From assembly GCF_002259405.1 (NCBI RefSeq), contig NZ_NPFW01000013.1, positions 124,001 to 188,000 on the forward strand: DNA of 64,000 nucleotides, read 5' to 3'. The stretch is from Rhodococcus sp. 14-2483-1-2 (GTDB lineage: Bacteria; Actinomycetota; Actinomycetes; Mycobacteriales; Mycobacteriaceae). The position numbers and the translations under genes were made by a program. Under the pieces are notes generated by a model that was given only the letters and a program-made list of their open reading frames with translations, was not told the DNA's origin and did no database searches. Positions 7,867 through 17,929 of this stretch are shown piece by piece (position 1 is the stretch's first letter; each line of letters opens with the position of its first letter).

Positions 7867-8502
7867 TTGTTGCAGAAAATCGCATCCACGGCTGGAGAGG
7901 TGGTCTCGTCGGTTTTGGGTGTCGTCGGGATTCGGGTCGGTACCGAGGAACCGCAGCACACGAGCCGGCGACTGACCGATGCGGTCGAGATCCGTCGGTA
8001 CGAACCACGCATCGCGGCGCAGACCACCGTGGACGCCGACGAGGAAGAGGCGCGCCAGGAGGGTTTCCGTCGCCTGGCCGGATACATCTTCGGTGGGAAC
8101 GGGGGCAAACAGAAGGTCGCGATGACCGCTCCCGTCAGTCAGTCGTCCGCAGGCTCGCAGAAGATTGCGATGACTGCGCCGGTGTCGAGCACACCCGGCA
8201 GCGACGGCTGGGTCGTTCGGTTCTTCATGCCGGCCGAGTGGACGATGGACACGCTGCCCACGCCCGACGACGACCGTGTGACGTTGACGGAGGTTCCCGC
8301 CGAGACGGTAGCCGTGCTGCGTTTCAGCGGAGGCCGCGGCCGGGGCGACGTCGAACCGCAGATGGCAGCGTTGACCGAAGCGCTGCGCGCACACGGCATC
8401 GAGATGCTGGGTGAGCCGATGACCTGGTTCTACGATCCTCCGTGGACCTTGGCACCGTTCCGACGCAACGAGGTGGTCGTGGCGGTACCGGAAGGGTCCT
8501 GA
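7867..8502 (+). CDS. SOUL heme-binding family protein
   Basis: This 211-residue protein is of the SOUL/HBP family: VEIRRYEPRIAAQT near residue 40, GFRRLAGYIFGGN near 66, duplicated IAMTAPV-type motifs (VAMTAPVSQ and IAMTAPVSS, about 83-106) and the C-terminal WFYDPPWTLAPFRRNEV. Relatives bind heme or related tetrapyrroles. The start is read as TTG 7867 behind a GGAG at suitable distance. It lies 60 nt upstream of the Rrf2 regulator gene on the same strand. Confidence 0.85.
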   Translation: MLQKIASTAGEVVSSVLGVVGIRVGTEEPQHTSRRLTDAVEIRRYEPRIAAQTTVDADEEEARQEGFRRLAGYIFGGNGGKQKVAMTAPVSQSSAGSQKIAMTAPVSSTPGSDGWVVRFFMPAEWTMDTLPTPDDDRVTLTEVPAETVAVLRFSGGRGRGDVEPQMAALTEALRAHGIEMLGEPMTWFYDPPWTLAPFRRNEVVVAVPEGS

Positions 8503-8531
8503 CGCGTCGGGGTATTCCGGCAACTGCTCGC

Positions 8532-8560
8532 TAATTTCCTACCGAAATGATAGGAATTTA
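8532..8560. promoter_or_regulatory. Palindromic operator upstream of Rrf2 gene
   Basis: TAATTTCCTA (8532-8541) and TAGGAATTTA (8551-8560) form an inverted repeat with 9 of 10 positions matching, 9 nt apart. It ends 2 nt before the GTG start of the Rrf2 gene. AT-rich palindromes with TTCC/GGAA half-sites are typical of Rrf2-family operators, so this is a likely autoregulatory site that would overlap the promoter or ribosome binding site. Inference from sequence only. Confidence 0.7.
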
Positions 8561-8562
8561 GC

Positions 8563-9021
8563 GTGCACATCACGGCCAAGGCGGACTATGCGGTTCGGAC
8601 GCTCGTCGAACTCGCTGCGGTCGGTGGGCAGCAGCCCGCGAAGGCCGAGGCGCTGGCCACCGCGCAGGGCATACCGCACAAGTTCCTCGAATCGGTGCTC
8701 TCGGATCTGCGTCGTGCAGATCTGGTGTGCAGTAGAAGGGGACCCGACGGCGGCTACTGGCTGGCGCGGGAGGCGTCGGACATTTCTGTTGCCGACGTGA
8801 TGAGGGCCGTGGAGGGCCCGCTGGCGTCGGTGCGCGGTCAGCGGCCCGAGGATGCGGAGTATTCCGGTCCGGCCGAGCCGCTCACCAGAGTGTGGCTCGC
8901 GGTACGCGCCAATCTGCGTGCGGTACTCGAATCGGTGTCGCTTGCGGACATTGTCGAGGACGACTTGCCGGACTTCGTCGGGGAGCTGATCAGCGAGCCG
9001 ACCGCATGGGCGCGTCGATGA
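8563..9021 (+). CDS. Rrf2 family transcriptional regulator
   Basis: This 152-residue regulator starts MHITAKADYAVRTLVELAA with a winged-helix DNA-binding domain; the recognition region KFLESVLSDLRRADLV is near residues 45-60 and the wing RRGPDGGYWLAR follows. Only one cysteine is visible (VCSRRG), so the three-cysteine Fe-S cluster set of IscR/NsrR is absent and sensing must differ. The GTG start sits directly behind the palindrome at 8532-8560, suggesting autoregulation. Confidence 0.9.
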   Translation: MHITAKADYAVRTLVELAAVGGQQPAKAEALATAQGIPHKFLESVLSDLRRADLVCSRRGPDGGYWLAREASDISVADVMRAVEGPLASVRGQRPEDAEYSGPAEPLTRVWLAVRANLRAVLESVSLADIVEDDLPDFVGELISEPTAWARR

Positions 9022-9063
9022 CGTGAGTCACATCTGCTGGTCGGTGTGGCGCGATCGTCAAAA

Positions 9064-9097
9064 TTGCACATCACTGCAAACTTGCAGGATCGTGCAA
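9064..9097. promoter_or_regulatory. Inverted-repeat operator upstream of TetR gene
   Basis: TTGCAC...CTGCAA then TTGCAG...GTGCAA form a dyad with axis near 9080. TTGCA or its complement TGCAA occurs four times at regular spacing (9064-9068, 9075-9079, 9082-9086, 9093-9097). It lies 20 nt upstream of the TetR start, the usual place for a TetR autoregulatory site controlling the following exporter gene. Confidence 0.7.
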
Positions 9098-9116
9098 GTT
9101 CCGTAGGTTGGTATGC

Positions 9117-9818
9117 GTGACCTCTCCGACGGGCCTTCGCGATCTGAAGAAGGCCGCCACCCGCGACGCCCTCGGCATGGCCGCCGTGCGTCTGGGTAAG
9201 GAACACGGCTTCGACGCGGTCACCGCCGACGCCATCGCGCACGAAGCGGGAGTCTCCACCCGCACGTTCCACAACTACTTCTCCAACAAGGAAGAAGCAG
9301 TTCTTCATCACATCGAAGTGTCTGCCCTCGAATGGTTCGAGCTCCTGCGCGCCAGGCCGTCTACCGAGCCCATCTGGGACTCGTTGCGGCACATCGCAAT
9401 CAACCTCGTCGCGGACCCCGGTCGGGATCTGGACGACACCTTCGCGGCGGCGCGGCTGATCGAAGCCAACCCCGCCCTGATGGCCCGCAAGCTCGAGATG
9501 CACCAATCGCTGACCCGCAAACTCGGCGAAGCCATCGCCGAGCGAACCGGCACCGATATCGACACCGACCTCTACCCCAACCTGCTCCAGATGGCCGTCG
9601 GTGGTGCCGTCACGGCAGCACTGAACATCTGGGTCACCGACTCCGCCGGCGCATCGACACCGAGGGCCCTCATCGAGGACGCCTTCGATCAACTCCGAGC
9701 CGGGTTGCCCGAACCTCAGGGTCGTTCCGCAGGCTCCACTCCCGAGCCCAAGGGTCGTTCCGCAGGCTCCACTCCCGAACCCAACACCCTCACGTCCGAA
9801 CCCAACCGAGGAGCTTGA
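9117..9818 (+). CDS. TetR family transcriptional regulator
   Basis: This 233-residue repressor has an N-terminal helix-turn-helix (DAVTADAIAHEAGVSTRTFH then NYFSNKEE, about residues 33-62) and a helical ligand-binding domain. GTG 9117 (MTSPTGLRDLKKA) is preferred; a TTG at 9108 is in frame. The C-terminus is extended by an 11-residue duplication (GRSAGSTPEPK, GRSAGSTPEPN) encoded by a repeated 33-bp DNA unit, probably a repeat insertion. The stop lies 2 nt before the MMPL transporter GTG, so the two form an operon, and the repressor most likely controls that exporter. Confidence 0.9.
   Translation: MTSPTGLRDLKKAATRDALGMAAVRLGKEHGFDAVTADAIAHEAGVSTRTFHNYFSNKEEAVLHHIEVSALEWFELLRARPSTEPIWDSLRHIAINLVADPGRDLDDTFAAARLIEANPALMARKLEMHQSLTRKLGEAIAERTGTDIDTDLYPNLLQMAVGGAVTAALNIWVTDSAGASTPRALIEDAFDQLRAGLPEPQGRSAGSTPEPKGRSAGSTPEPNTLTSEPNRGA
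9709..9778. repeat. Tandem 33-bp repeat at the 3' end of the TetR gene
   Basis: The 28-bp block beginning AGGGTCGTTCCGCAGGCT occurs at 9718-9745 and again at 9751-9778, giving a 33-bp period that keeps the reading frame. The core GCAGGCTCCACTCC recurs far away at 15891-15904, between the ABC exporter and tgt, so this appears to be a dispersed short repeat. Confidence 0.8.
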
Positions 9819-9820
9819 CA

Positions 9821-12109
9821 GTGGCCACCTATCTCTACCGAATCGGAAGATTCGCGTACCGACGCAAGGGCATGGTCCTCGGACTGTGGCTGGCGATTCT
9901 GGTTCTCGCCGGGGTGGGCGCTGCGACGCTGTCCGGCCCGACGGTCAACTCGTTCTCCATCCCGGGCACGCCCGCGCAGGCCGCACTGGACCTGCAGTCC
10001 GAGCGCTTCGGCTCCGCAGAGGATCCGCTGACCGCAGTCAGCGCGGAATACGTGTTCCAGGCACCCGACGGGCAGACGCTGGACACCCCGCAGTACACCT
10101 CGGCCATCGATGCCAGCATTGCCGAGATCCAGAAGATCGACGCAGCCAAGCCTGCGGAAGGTGCTCCGGCACTGGCCAACCCGGTCGCGGCCAACCAGTC
10201 GATCGTCGAGCGGTACACCGAAGCGGCGACGGAGGCGGGCACCCCGGCCGACCAGGTAGCCGCCGACGCCGCTGCCACGTCACCGCTGAGCCCCAACGGC
10301 AACGTCGGCACGGTCACCGTGCCGATCAACGTAGAACTCGCCGACGTCACCGACCAGATCCGCACCGAACTCGACGAGGCCGCGCAGCCCGCCCGTGACG
10401 CCGGCCTGACCGTCCTGCTCGGCGGTACCGTCGCGCAGGAGAACGTCTCGCCCGGCGGAACCTCGGAGCTCGTCGGTCTGGCCGTCGCCGCCGTTGTGCT
10501 GCTCATCATGTTCGGCTCCGCAGCAGCCGCGAGCCTGCCGCTCATCACCGCCATCGTCGGCATCGGTATCTCGAGTCTGGCGATCACCACGGCAACCGGC
10601 TTCGCCGACCTGTCGTCGTTCACGCCGGTTCTCGCCATCATGATCGGCCTGGCCGTCGCCATCGACTACTCGCTGTTCATCCTCGCCCGCTATCGACACG
10701 AGTTGACGCTCACCGACGACCGCGAGGAGGCCGTCGGGCGGTCCGTGGGAACCGCAGGCTCGGCCGTCGTGTTCGCCGGCGCGACCGTGCTCATCGCCCT
10801 CGTCGCACTGCGCGTCGTCGGCATCCCGTTCCTGTCCCAGATGGGTGCGGCAGCCGGATTCGCGGTGTTCATCGCGGTCCTCATCGCACTGACGTTCCTG
10901 CCCGCCATGCTCGGCCTCTACAAGGGCAAGGCCTTCGCAGGCAAGATCAAGGGCGTCAACACCACCGACCCGGAAGACCCGAACGCCAAGCCCACCAACG
11001 GACTCCGGTGGGCCCGCTTCCTGGTCAAGAAGCCCGCGTTGGGACTCATCGGCGGCATCGTTCTCCTCGGCGTCATCGCAGGCCCGACCACAGGACTGTC
11101 GTTGGCACTGCCGTCGACCGCCACCGCCGACCCGTCGACGCCCGCGCGTCAGGCCTACGACATCGTCGACGACGGCTTCGGACCGGGACGCAACGGACCG
11201 CTGCTGGTCATCGCCGACGCGTCGAACGTGGCCGAGGCCGATCGGACTGCCTCCTTCGGCAAGGTCGTCGAGGCCATCACCGGTCAGTCGGACGTCACGA
11301 ACGCGCAGATCATCGCCGTCAACCCGGCCGGTGACACCGCACAGATCCTCGTCACCCCGTCGTCCTCGCCGAACAGTGAGCAGACCAAGAACCTGGTGGC
11401 GAACCTGCGTGACGCCGAACCGGGCGTGGTGGCGAGCGACGGCGTCTCCTACGGCGTCACCGGCCAGACGGCGCTCGAGCTGGACGTCTCCGAGCGACTG
11501 CAGGACGCGTTGATTCCGTACCTGGCGGTGGTCGTCGGCCTGGCATTCGTGCTGCTGATGCTGGTGTTCCGTTCCATCCTGGTGCCGCTGACCGCAACTC
11601 TCGGATTCCTGCTCAGCGTGCTGGCCACGTTCGGTGCCACGGTGTTCATCTTCCAAGAGGGTGGGCTCGGCCTGATCTCCAACCCGCAGCCGATCGTCAG
11701 CTTCATGCCGATCTTCCTGATCGGTGTCGTGTTCGGCCTGGCGATGGACTACCAGGTGTTCCTCGTCTCGCGAATGCGCGAGGAGTTCGTCCACGGAGCC
11801 GCCGCCAAGGATGCCGTCGTCAACGGCTTCAAGTACGGCGCACGCGTGGTCACCTCGGCAGCGATCATCATGATCTCGGTGTTCGCCGCATTCATCGCCG
11901 AGCCGGATTCGTTCATCAAGTCCATCGGATTCGCGCTCGCCGCCGCCGTGTTCTTCGACGCGTTCGTCGTGCGCATGGTGCTGATTCCGTCCGTGATGGC
12001 GCTGCTCGGCGACAAGGCCTGGTGGCTGCCGAAGTGGCTGGACAAGGTTCTGCCGGACGTCGACATCGAAGGTGCCAAACTGAAGACTGCACCGGAGAAG
12101 TCCGCGTAG
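9821..12109 (+). CDS. MMPL/RND family transporter
   Basis: This 762-residue membrane exporter of the MMPL family has two repeats, each with an extracytoplasmic loop and a block of about five helices, after an N-terminal helix (MATYLYRIGRFAYRRKGMVL). Family motifs such as GLAVAIDYSLFILARYRHE (about 283) and GLAMDYQVFLVSRMREEF (about 639) carry the helix Asp-Tyr pairs of proton-driven MMPL proteins. It probably exports a lipid or drug-like compound. The GTG start is 2 nt after the tetR stop with GAGGAG upstream. The larger open frame overlapping tetR is not real. Confidence 0.93.
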   Translation: MATYLYRIGRFAYRRKGMVLGLWLAILVLAGVGAATLSGPTVNSFSIPGTPAQAALDLQSERFGSAEDPLTAVSAEYVFQAPDGQTLDTPQYTSAIDASIAEIQKIDAAKPAEGAPALANPVAANQSIVERYTEAATEAGTPADQVAADAAATSPLSPNGNVGTVTVPINVELADVTDQIRTELDEAAQPARDAGLTVLLGGTVAQENVSPGGTSELVGLAVAAVVLLIMFGSAAAASLPLITAIVGIGISSLAITTATGFADLSSFTPVLAIMIGLAVAIDYSLFILARYRHELTLTDDREEAVGRSVGTAGSAVVFAGATVLIALVALRVVGIPFLSQMGAAAGFAVFIAVLIALTFLPAMLGLYKGKAFAGKIKGVNTTDPEDPNAKPTNGLRWARFLVKKPALGLIGGIVLLGVIAGPTTGLSLALPSTATADPSTPARQAYDIVDDGFGPGRNGPLLVIADASNVAEADRTASFGKVVEAITGQSDVTNAQIIAVNPAGDTAQILVTPSSSPNSEQTKNLVANLRDAEPGVVASDGVSYGVTGQTALELDVSERLQDALIPYLAVVVGLAFVLLMLVFRSILVPLTATLGFLLSVLATFGATVFIFQEGGLGLISNPQPIVSFMPIFLIGVVFGLAMDYQVFLVSRMREEFVHGAAAKDAVVNGFKYGARVVTSAAIIMISVFAAFIAEPDSFIKSIGFALAAAVFFDAFVVRMVLIPSVMALLGDKAWWLPKWLDKVLPDVDIEGAKLKTAPEKSA

Positions 12110-12128
12110 TTCTCGACTGCAGCCGGTC

Positions 12129-12198
12129 GGCCGAAGATTGCCCGCAACACTCGAAAAACGGAGAGACTGTTATCCATGTGTACGAGTAATCTTCGGCC
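12129..12198 (+). promoter_or_regulatory. Nested inverted-repeat leader of the ABC exporter operon
   Basis: A perfect 11-bp inverted repeat, GGCCGAAGATT (12129-12139) and AATCTTCGGCC (12188-12198), encloses a second 5-bp pair, ACTCG (12149-12153) and CGAGT (12183-12187), with a 9-nt bulge on the left and a 29-nt loop. The right arm ends 3 nt before the exporter's ATG, where a ribosome binding site would be expected; no purine-rich site is seen. It could be an RNA switch that hides the start or a pair of protein-binding half-sites. Confidence 0.65.
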
Positions 12199-12201
12199 AT
12201 C

Positions 12202-13932
12202 ATGCTGATCCCCCTGCTGCGCACGTATCTGGCTCCGTACAAGATGCCGATCGTCGCGCTCATTCTGCTCCAACTGGTCGCCACACTGGCGGCACTGTTC
12301 CTGCCCAGTCTCAACGCCGACATCATCGACAAGGGCGTCACCACCGGCGACACGGGCTACATCCTCTCCGCCGGCGGAGTGATGTTGCTGGTGTCTGCAG
12401 TGCAGATCATCAGCTCGGTGTCCGCGGTGTTCATCGGTGCGCGCGCGGCCATGGGTGTCGGACGCGACCTGCGTGGGGCCATCCTGCATCGCGTCGGCAC
12501 GTTCTCCGCCCGTGAGGTCGGCCAGTTCGGCGCGCCGTCGCTGATCACCCGCAACACCAACGACGTTCAGCAGGTGCAGTTGGTGATCGTCATGGGGTTC
12601 ACCATCGTGGTGATGGCCCCCATCATGTGCGTCGGCGGCATCGTGATGTCGCTGCGCGAGGATCTCGGGTTGTCCTGGATCCTGATGATTGCGGTGCCGG
12701 GGCTCGCGATCTCCATGGGCCTGATCATCATCAAGATGGTGCCGGCGTTCCGCTCGATGCAGAAGCGGATCGACGCCGTCAATCGTGTTCTGCGTGAGCA
12801 GATCACCGGAATTCGCGTGGTGCGAGCGTTCGTTCGCGAGGATTTCGAGATCGACCGTTTCGGGTCGGCGAACGCCGCGCTCACCGGTACCGCTCTGCGC
12901 GTCGGACGGCTCATGGCCCTGATGTTCCCGACGGTCATGCTCATCAGCAACGTCACCAGCGTCGCCGTCATCTGGTTCGGTGGCCATGCGATCGACGAGG
13001 GCACGATGCAGATCGGCTCGCTCACAGCACTTCTGAGCTACATCATGCTCATCCTCATGTCGGTGATGATGGCCTCGTTCATCGCGATGATGGTTCCCCG
13101 CGCGTCGGTGTGCGCCGATCGCATCAGCGAGGTGCTCGCCACCGAATCCTCGGTCGTGTTGCCCCGCGAGCCCAAGACGTTCGTGTCGTCGCCGGGAACC
13201 GTCGAGCTCGTGAACGCCGAGTTCTCTTTCCCCGGAGCCGAATATCCGGTGCTGTGCGGGGTGAACCTCACAGCCGAGGCAGGCAAGATCACCGCCATCA
13301 TCGGCGGCACCGGCTCGGGAAAGTCCACTCTCGTCAACCTGATTCCGCGACTCATCGACGTAACCGGCGGTGAGGTACGCGTCGGCGGAGTCGATATCCG
13401 CGAACTGGATCTGGACCTGCTGCGTTCCGAGATCGGCCTGATCCCGCAGAAGCCGTACCTGTTCTCGGGCACCATCGCGAGCAACCTGCGCTACGGCAAA
13501 TCCGATGCCACCGACGACGAACTGTGGGAGGCACTCGAGATCGCCCAGGGAGCCGACTTCGTTCGCGCCATGCCCGAGGGCTTGGAGACGCCCGTCGCTC
13601 AGGGCGGTACGACGGTCTCCGGCGGTCAGCGGCAACGCCTCGCCATCGCTCGCGCCCTGGTGCGCAAACCCAGCATCTATCTGTTCGACGACTCGTTCTC
13701 CGCGCTGGACCTCACCACCGACGCCAATCTGCGCGCGGCTCTGAAGGCAGTGACGCGAGATTCATGCATGATCGTTGTCGCCCAGCGCGTCTCGACGATC
13801 ATCGACGCCGATCAGATACTCGTACTCGACGACGGAAAGCCGGTAGGTGTGGGTACCCACGACCAATTGATGGCCGATTGCCCCACCTACGCCGAGATCG
13901 TCGACTCGCAGCACGCAGTGGGTGCACTGTGA
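12202..13932 (+). CDS. ABC exporter subunit 1 (permease-ATPase)
   Basis: This 576-residue half-transporter has six transmembrane segments (about 1-300) and a C-terminal nucleotide-binding domain with Walker A GGTGSGKST near residue 370, signature TVSGGQRQRLAIARAL near 472 and Walker B YLFDDSFSALD near 493. Walker B ends in Asp rather than Glu (LFDDSF), often the degenerate side of a heterodimer. The stop overlaps the GTG of the second subunit by 4 nt, so they are coupled and probably form one heterodimeric multidrug or lipid exporter. Confidence 0.92.
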   Translation: MLIPLLRTYLAPYKMPIVALILLQLVATLAALFLPSLNADIIDKGVTTGDTGYILSAGGVMLLVSAVQIISSVSAVFIGARAAMGVGRDLRGAILHRVGTFSAREVGQFGAPSLITRNTNDVQQVQLVIVMGFTIVVMAPIMCVGGIVMSLREDLGLSWILMIAVPGLAISMGLIIIKMVPAFRSMQKRIDAVNRVLREQITGIRVVRAFVREDFEIDRFGSANAALTGTALRVGRLMALMFPTVMLISNVTSVAVIWFGGHAIDEGTMQIGSLTALLSYIMLILMSVMMASFIAMMVPRASVCADRISEVLATESSVVLPREPKTFVSSPGTVELVNAEFSFPGAEYPVLCGVNLTAEAGKITAIIGGTGSGKSTLVNLIPRLIDVTGGEVRVGGVDIRELDLDLLRSEIGLIPQKPYLFSGTIASNLRYGKSDATDDELWEALEIAQGADFVRAMPEGLETPVAQGGTTVSGGQRQRLAIARALVRKPSIYLFDDSFSALDLTTDANLRAALKAVTRDSCMIVVAQRVSTIIDADQILVLDDGKPVGVGTHDQLMADCPTYAEIVDSQHAVGAL

Positions 13933-15875
13933 CCGCGCAGGTGGAGAAGGCGGAAGAGGAGGACATCGCCCCCGTCTCCAAGACTGTGAAGCCGGGAACC
14001 AAGGCCCGCAACTTCAAGGGTTCGTTCAAGCGTCTGGTGGGCCTGCTCGCTCCCGAGCGAGTGCTCCTGTCGGTGATGCTGGCGTTCGGTATCGCCAGCA
14101 CCGTGCTGACCGTCGCGGCACCCAGCGTCCTCGGACACGCGACGGACCTCATCTTCAACGGCGTCGTCGGCCGCGAGCTCGATCCGGGTCAGACCAGAGA
14201 TCAGGCCATCGACCAGCTCCGGGCGGAGGGGAACGATTCCATCGCAGATCTGGTGTCCGGTACGAACCTGACCCCCGGAGCCGGAATTGACTTCGGTGCA
14301 GTGGGAACCGTGCTGTTGTGGGTGCTGGTTCTGTATGTGCTCTCTGCGGTGCTGGCCTGGGCGCAGGGATACATCCTCAACATCGCGCTGCAGCGGCGAA
14401 TCCTGTTGCTGCGCGGCAGCGTCGAAGCGAAGGTGCATCGCCTGCCGCTCAAGTACTTCGACAATCATGCTCGCGGCGAGACACTGAGCCGCGTCACCAA
14501 CGACATCGACAACGTCTCCACGAGCCTGCAGCAGACGCTCAGCCAGTTGATCACCGGCATTCTCACCGTGCTGGGCATCCTCGGCGTCATGATCTGGATC
14601 TCGCCGTTGCTCGCTCTCGTTGCGGTGCTGACCATTCCGGCGTCGTTCGCGGTGACCGCCGTCATCGCCAAGCGCTCACAGCCGCACTTCGTGGCGCAGT
14701 GGAAGCACACCGGCAAGCTCAACGCGCAGATCGAAGAGACGTACACGGGCCACGAGATCGTCAAGGCCTTCGGCCGTCAGGCAGAGGTGGAACGCGAATT
14801 CGGCGAGCGCAACGAGAAGCTGTTCCAGTCGAGCTTCCGGGCGCAGTTCATCTCGGGCATGATCATGCCCGTCATCATGTTCCTCGGGAACATCAACTAC
14901 GTGGTCATCGCTGTGGTCGGCGGGTTGCGGGTCGCGTCGGGCACGCTCACGCTGGGTGAGGTGCAGGCGTTCATCCAGTACTCGCGTCAGTTCACGCAGC
15001 CGCTCACCCAGGTGGGTTCGATGGTGAACCTGGTGCAGTCGGGTGTCGCGTCGGCCGAGCGTATCTTCGAGGTCCTCGACGCCGAGGAAGAGGACGCCGA
15101 CCCGGCCGATGCGGTGCGGCCCACCGAGCGCCGAGGACGCGTCGAATTCGAGGACGTCTCGTTCGGCTACTCTCCCGACCGCCCGCTGATCGAGAACCTC
15201 TCGCTGGTTGCCGATCCCGGGCATCTGGTCGCGATCGTCGGACCGACCGGCGCGGGCAAGACCACCCTGGTGAACCTCATCATGCGGTTCTACGAGATCG
15301 ATTCCGGCCGAATTACCCTCGACGGCGTCGACACCAGGAAGATGACCCGCGAGGAACTACGCGCTCGCACCGGAATGGTGCTGCAGGACACCTGGCTGTT
15401 CGGCGGAACCATTCGCGACAACATCGCCTACGGCGACCCGAGTGCCAGCGAGGAAGAAATCCTCGAGGCCGCGCGCGTCAGTTACGTCGACCGCTTCGTG
15501 CACTCGTTGCCCGACGGCTACGACACGATCATCGACGAGGAGGGCAACAACGTCAGCGCCGGTGAGAAGCAGCTCATCACCATCGCCCGTGCCTTCCTGG
15601 CCAAGCCGCTGATCCTCATCCTCGACGAGGCCACGAGCTCGGTCGACACCCGAACCGAGCTACTGGTGCAGAAGGCCACCGCGAAGCTGCGCACCGATCG
15701 CACCAGCTTCGTTATTGCACATAGGCTTTCGACCATCCGCGACGCGGACACCATCGTGGTGATGGAGAACGGCAGCATCGTCGAACAGGGCAATCACGAG
15801 GAACTGCTCGCGGCCAGGGGTGCGTACTTCCGCCTCAATGCGGCTGGAGCGGCTCCGCCTCAGGTGCACGGCTGA
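13929..15875 (+). CDS. ABC exporter subunit 2 (permease-ATPase)
   Basis: This 648-residue half-transporter has a charged N-terminal extension (about 35 residues), six transmembrane segments and an ATPase domain: Walker A GPTGAGKTT near residue 438, signature NVSAGEKQLITIARAFL near 541 and Walker B LILDEATSSVD near 562 with the catalytic Glu present. A loop of about 60 residues between the first two helices (RELDPGQTRDQAI, NLTPGAGIDF) is longer than usual. GTG 13929 overlaps subunit 1's stop. Intact catalytic Glu here and Asp in subunit 1 fit an asymmetric heterodimer. Confidence 0.92.
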   Translation: MTAQVEKAEEEDIAPVSKTVKPGTKARNFKGSFKRLVGLLAPERVLLSVMLAFGIASTVLTVAAPSVLGHATDLIFNGVVGRELDPGQTRDQAIDQLRAEGNDSIADLVSGTNLTPGAGIDFGAVGTVLLWVLVLYVLSAVLAWAQGYILNIALQRRILLLRGSVEAKVHRLPLKYFDNHARGETLSRVTNDIDNVSTSLQQTLSQLITGILTVLGILGVMIWISPLLALVAVLTIPASFAVTAVIAKRSQPHFVAQWKHTGKLNAQIEETYTGHEIVKAFGRQAEVEREFGERNEKLFQSSFRAQFISGMIMPVIMFLGNINYVVIAVVGGLRVASGTLTLGEVQAFIQYSRQFTQPLTQVGSMVNLVQSGVASAERIFEVLDAEEEDADPADAVRPTERRGRVEFEDVSFGYSPDRPLIENLSLVADPGHLVAIVGPTGAGKTTLVNLIMRFYEIDSGRITLDGVDTRKMTREELRARTGMVLQDTWLFGGTIRDNIAYGDPSASEEEILEAARVSYVDRFVHSLPDGYDTIIDEEGNNVSAGEKQLITIARAFLAKPLILILDEATSSVDTRTELLVQKATAKLRTDRTSFVIAHRLSTIRDADTIVVMENGSIVEQGNHEELLAARGAYFRLNAAGAAPPQVHG

Positions 15876-15914
15876 GTCACCGGTCCATTCGCAGGCTCCA
15901 CTCCTGCCTCGTAG

Positions 15915-17853
<1,939 letters not shown>

Positions 17854-17863
17854 AGGGCAACCA

Positions 17864-17912
17864 CCGCGTCGACGTAGTTCCGCGACGTTCCTGCGGGGCT
17901 ACGTCGACGCGG
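17864..17912. terminator. Strong 14-bp stem-loop between two minus-strand genes
   Basis: CCGCGTCGACGTAG (17864-17877) and CTACGTCGACGCGG (17899-17912) form a perfect 14-bp stem with a 21-nt loop. It lies 18 nt beyond the stop codon of the DASS transporter gene and 11 nt upstream of the flavin-oxidase-like start. It has no T tract on either side, so it could be a factor-assisted terminator, an RNA-stability element or a dyad binding site. Confidence 0.55.
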
Positions 17913-17929
17913 TTGTCGATGGCGGTCGG

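Noticed and set aside
10280..13635. Two long minus-strand frames opposite the MMPL and first ABC genes
   Set aside because: Both mirror the real genes; they give His/Asp/Gly/Arg-rich sequence without motifs or ribosome binding sites.
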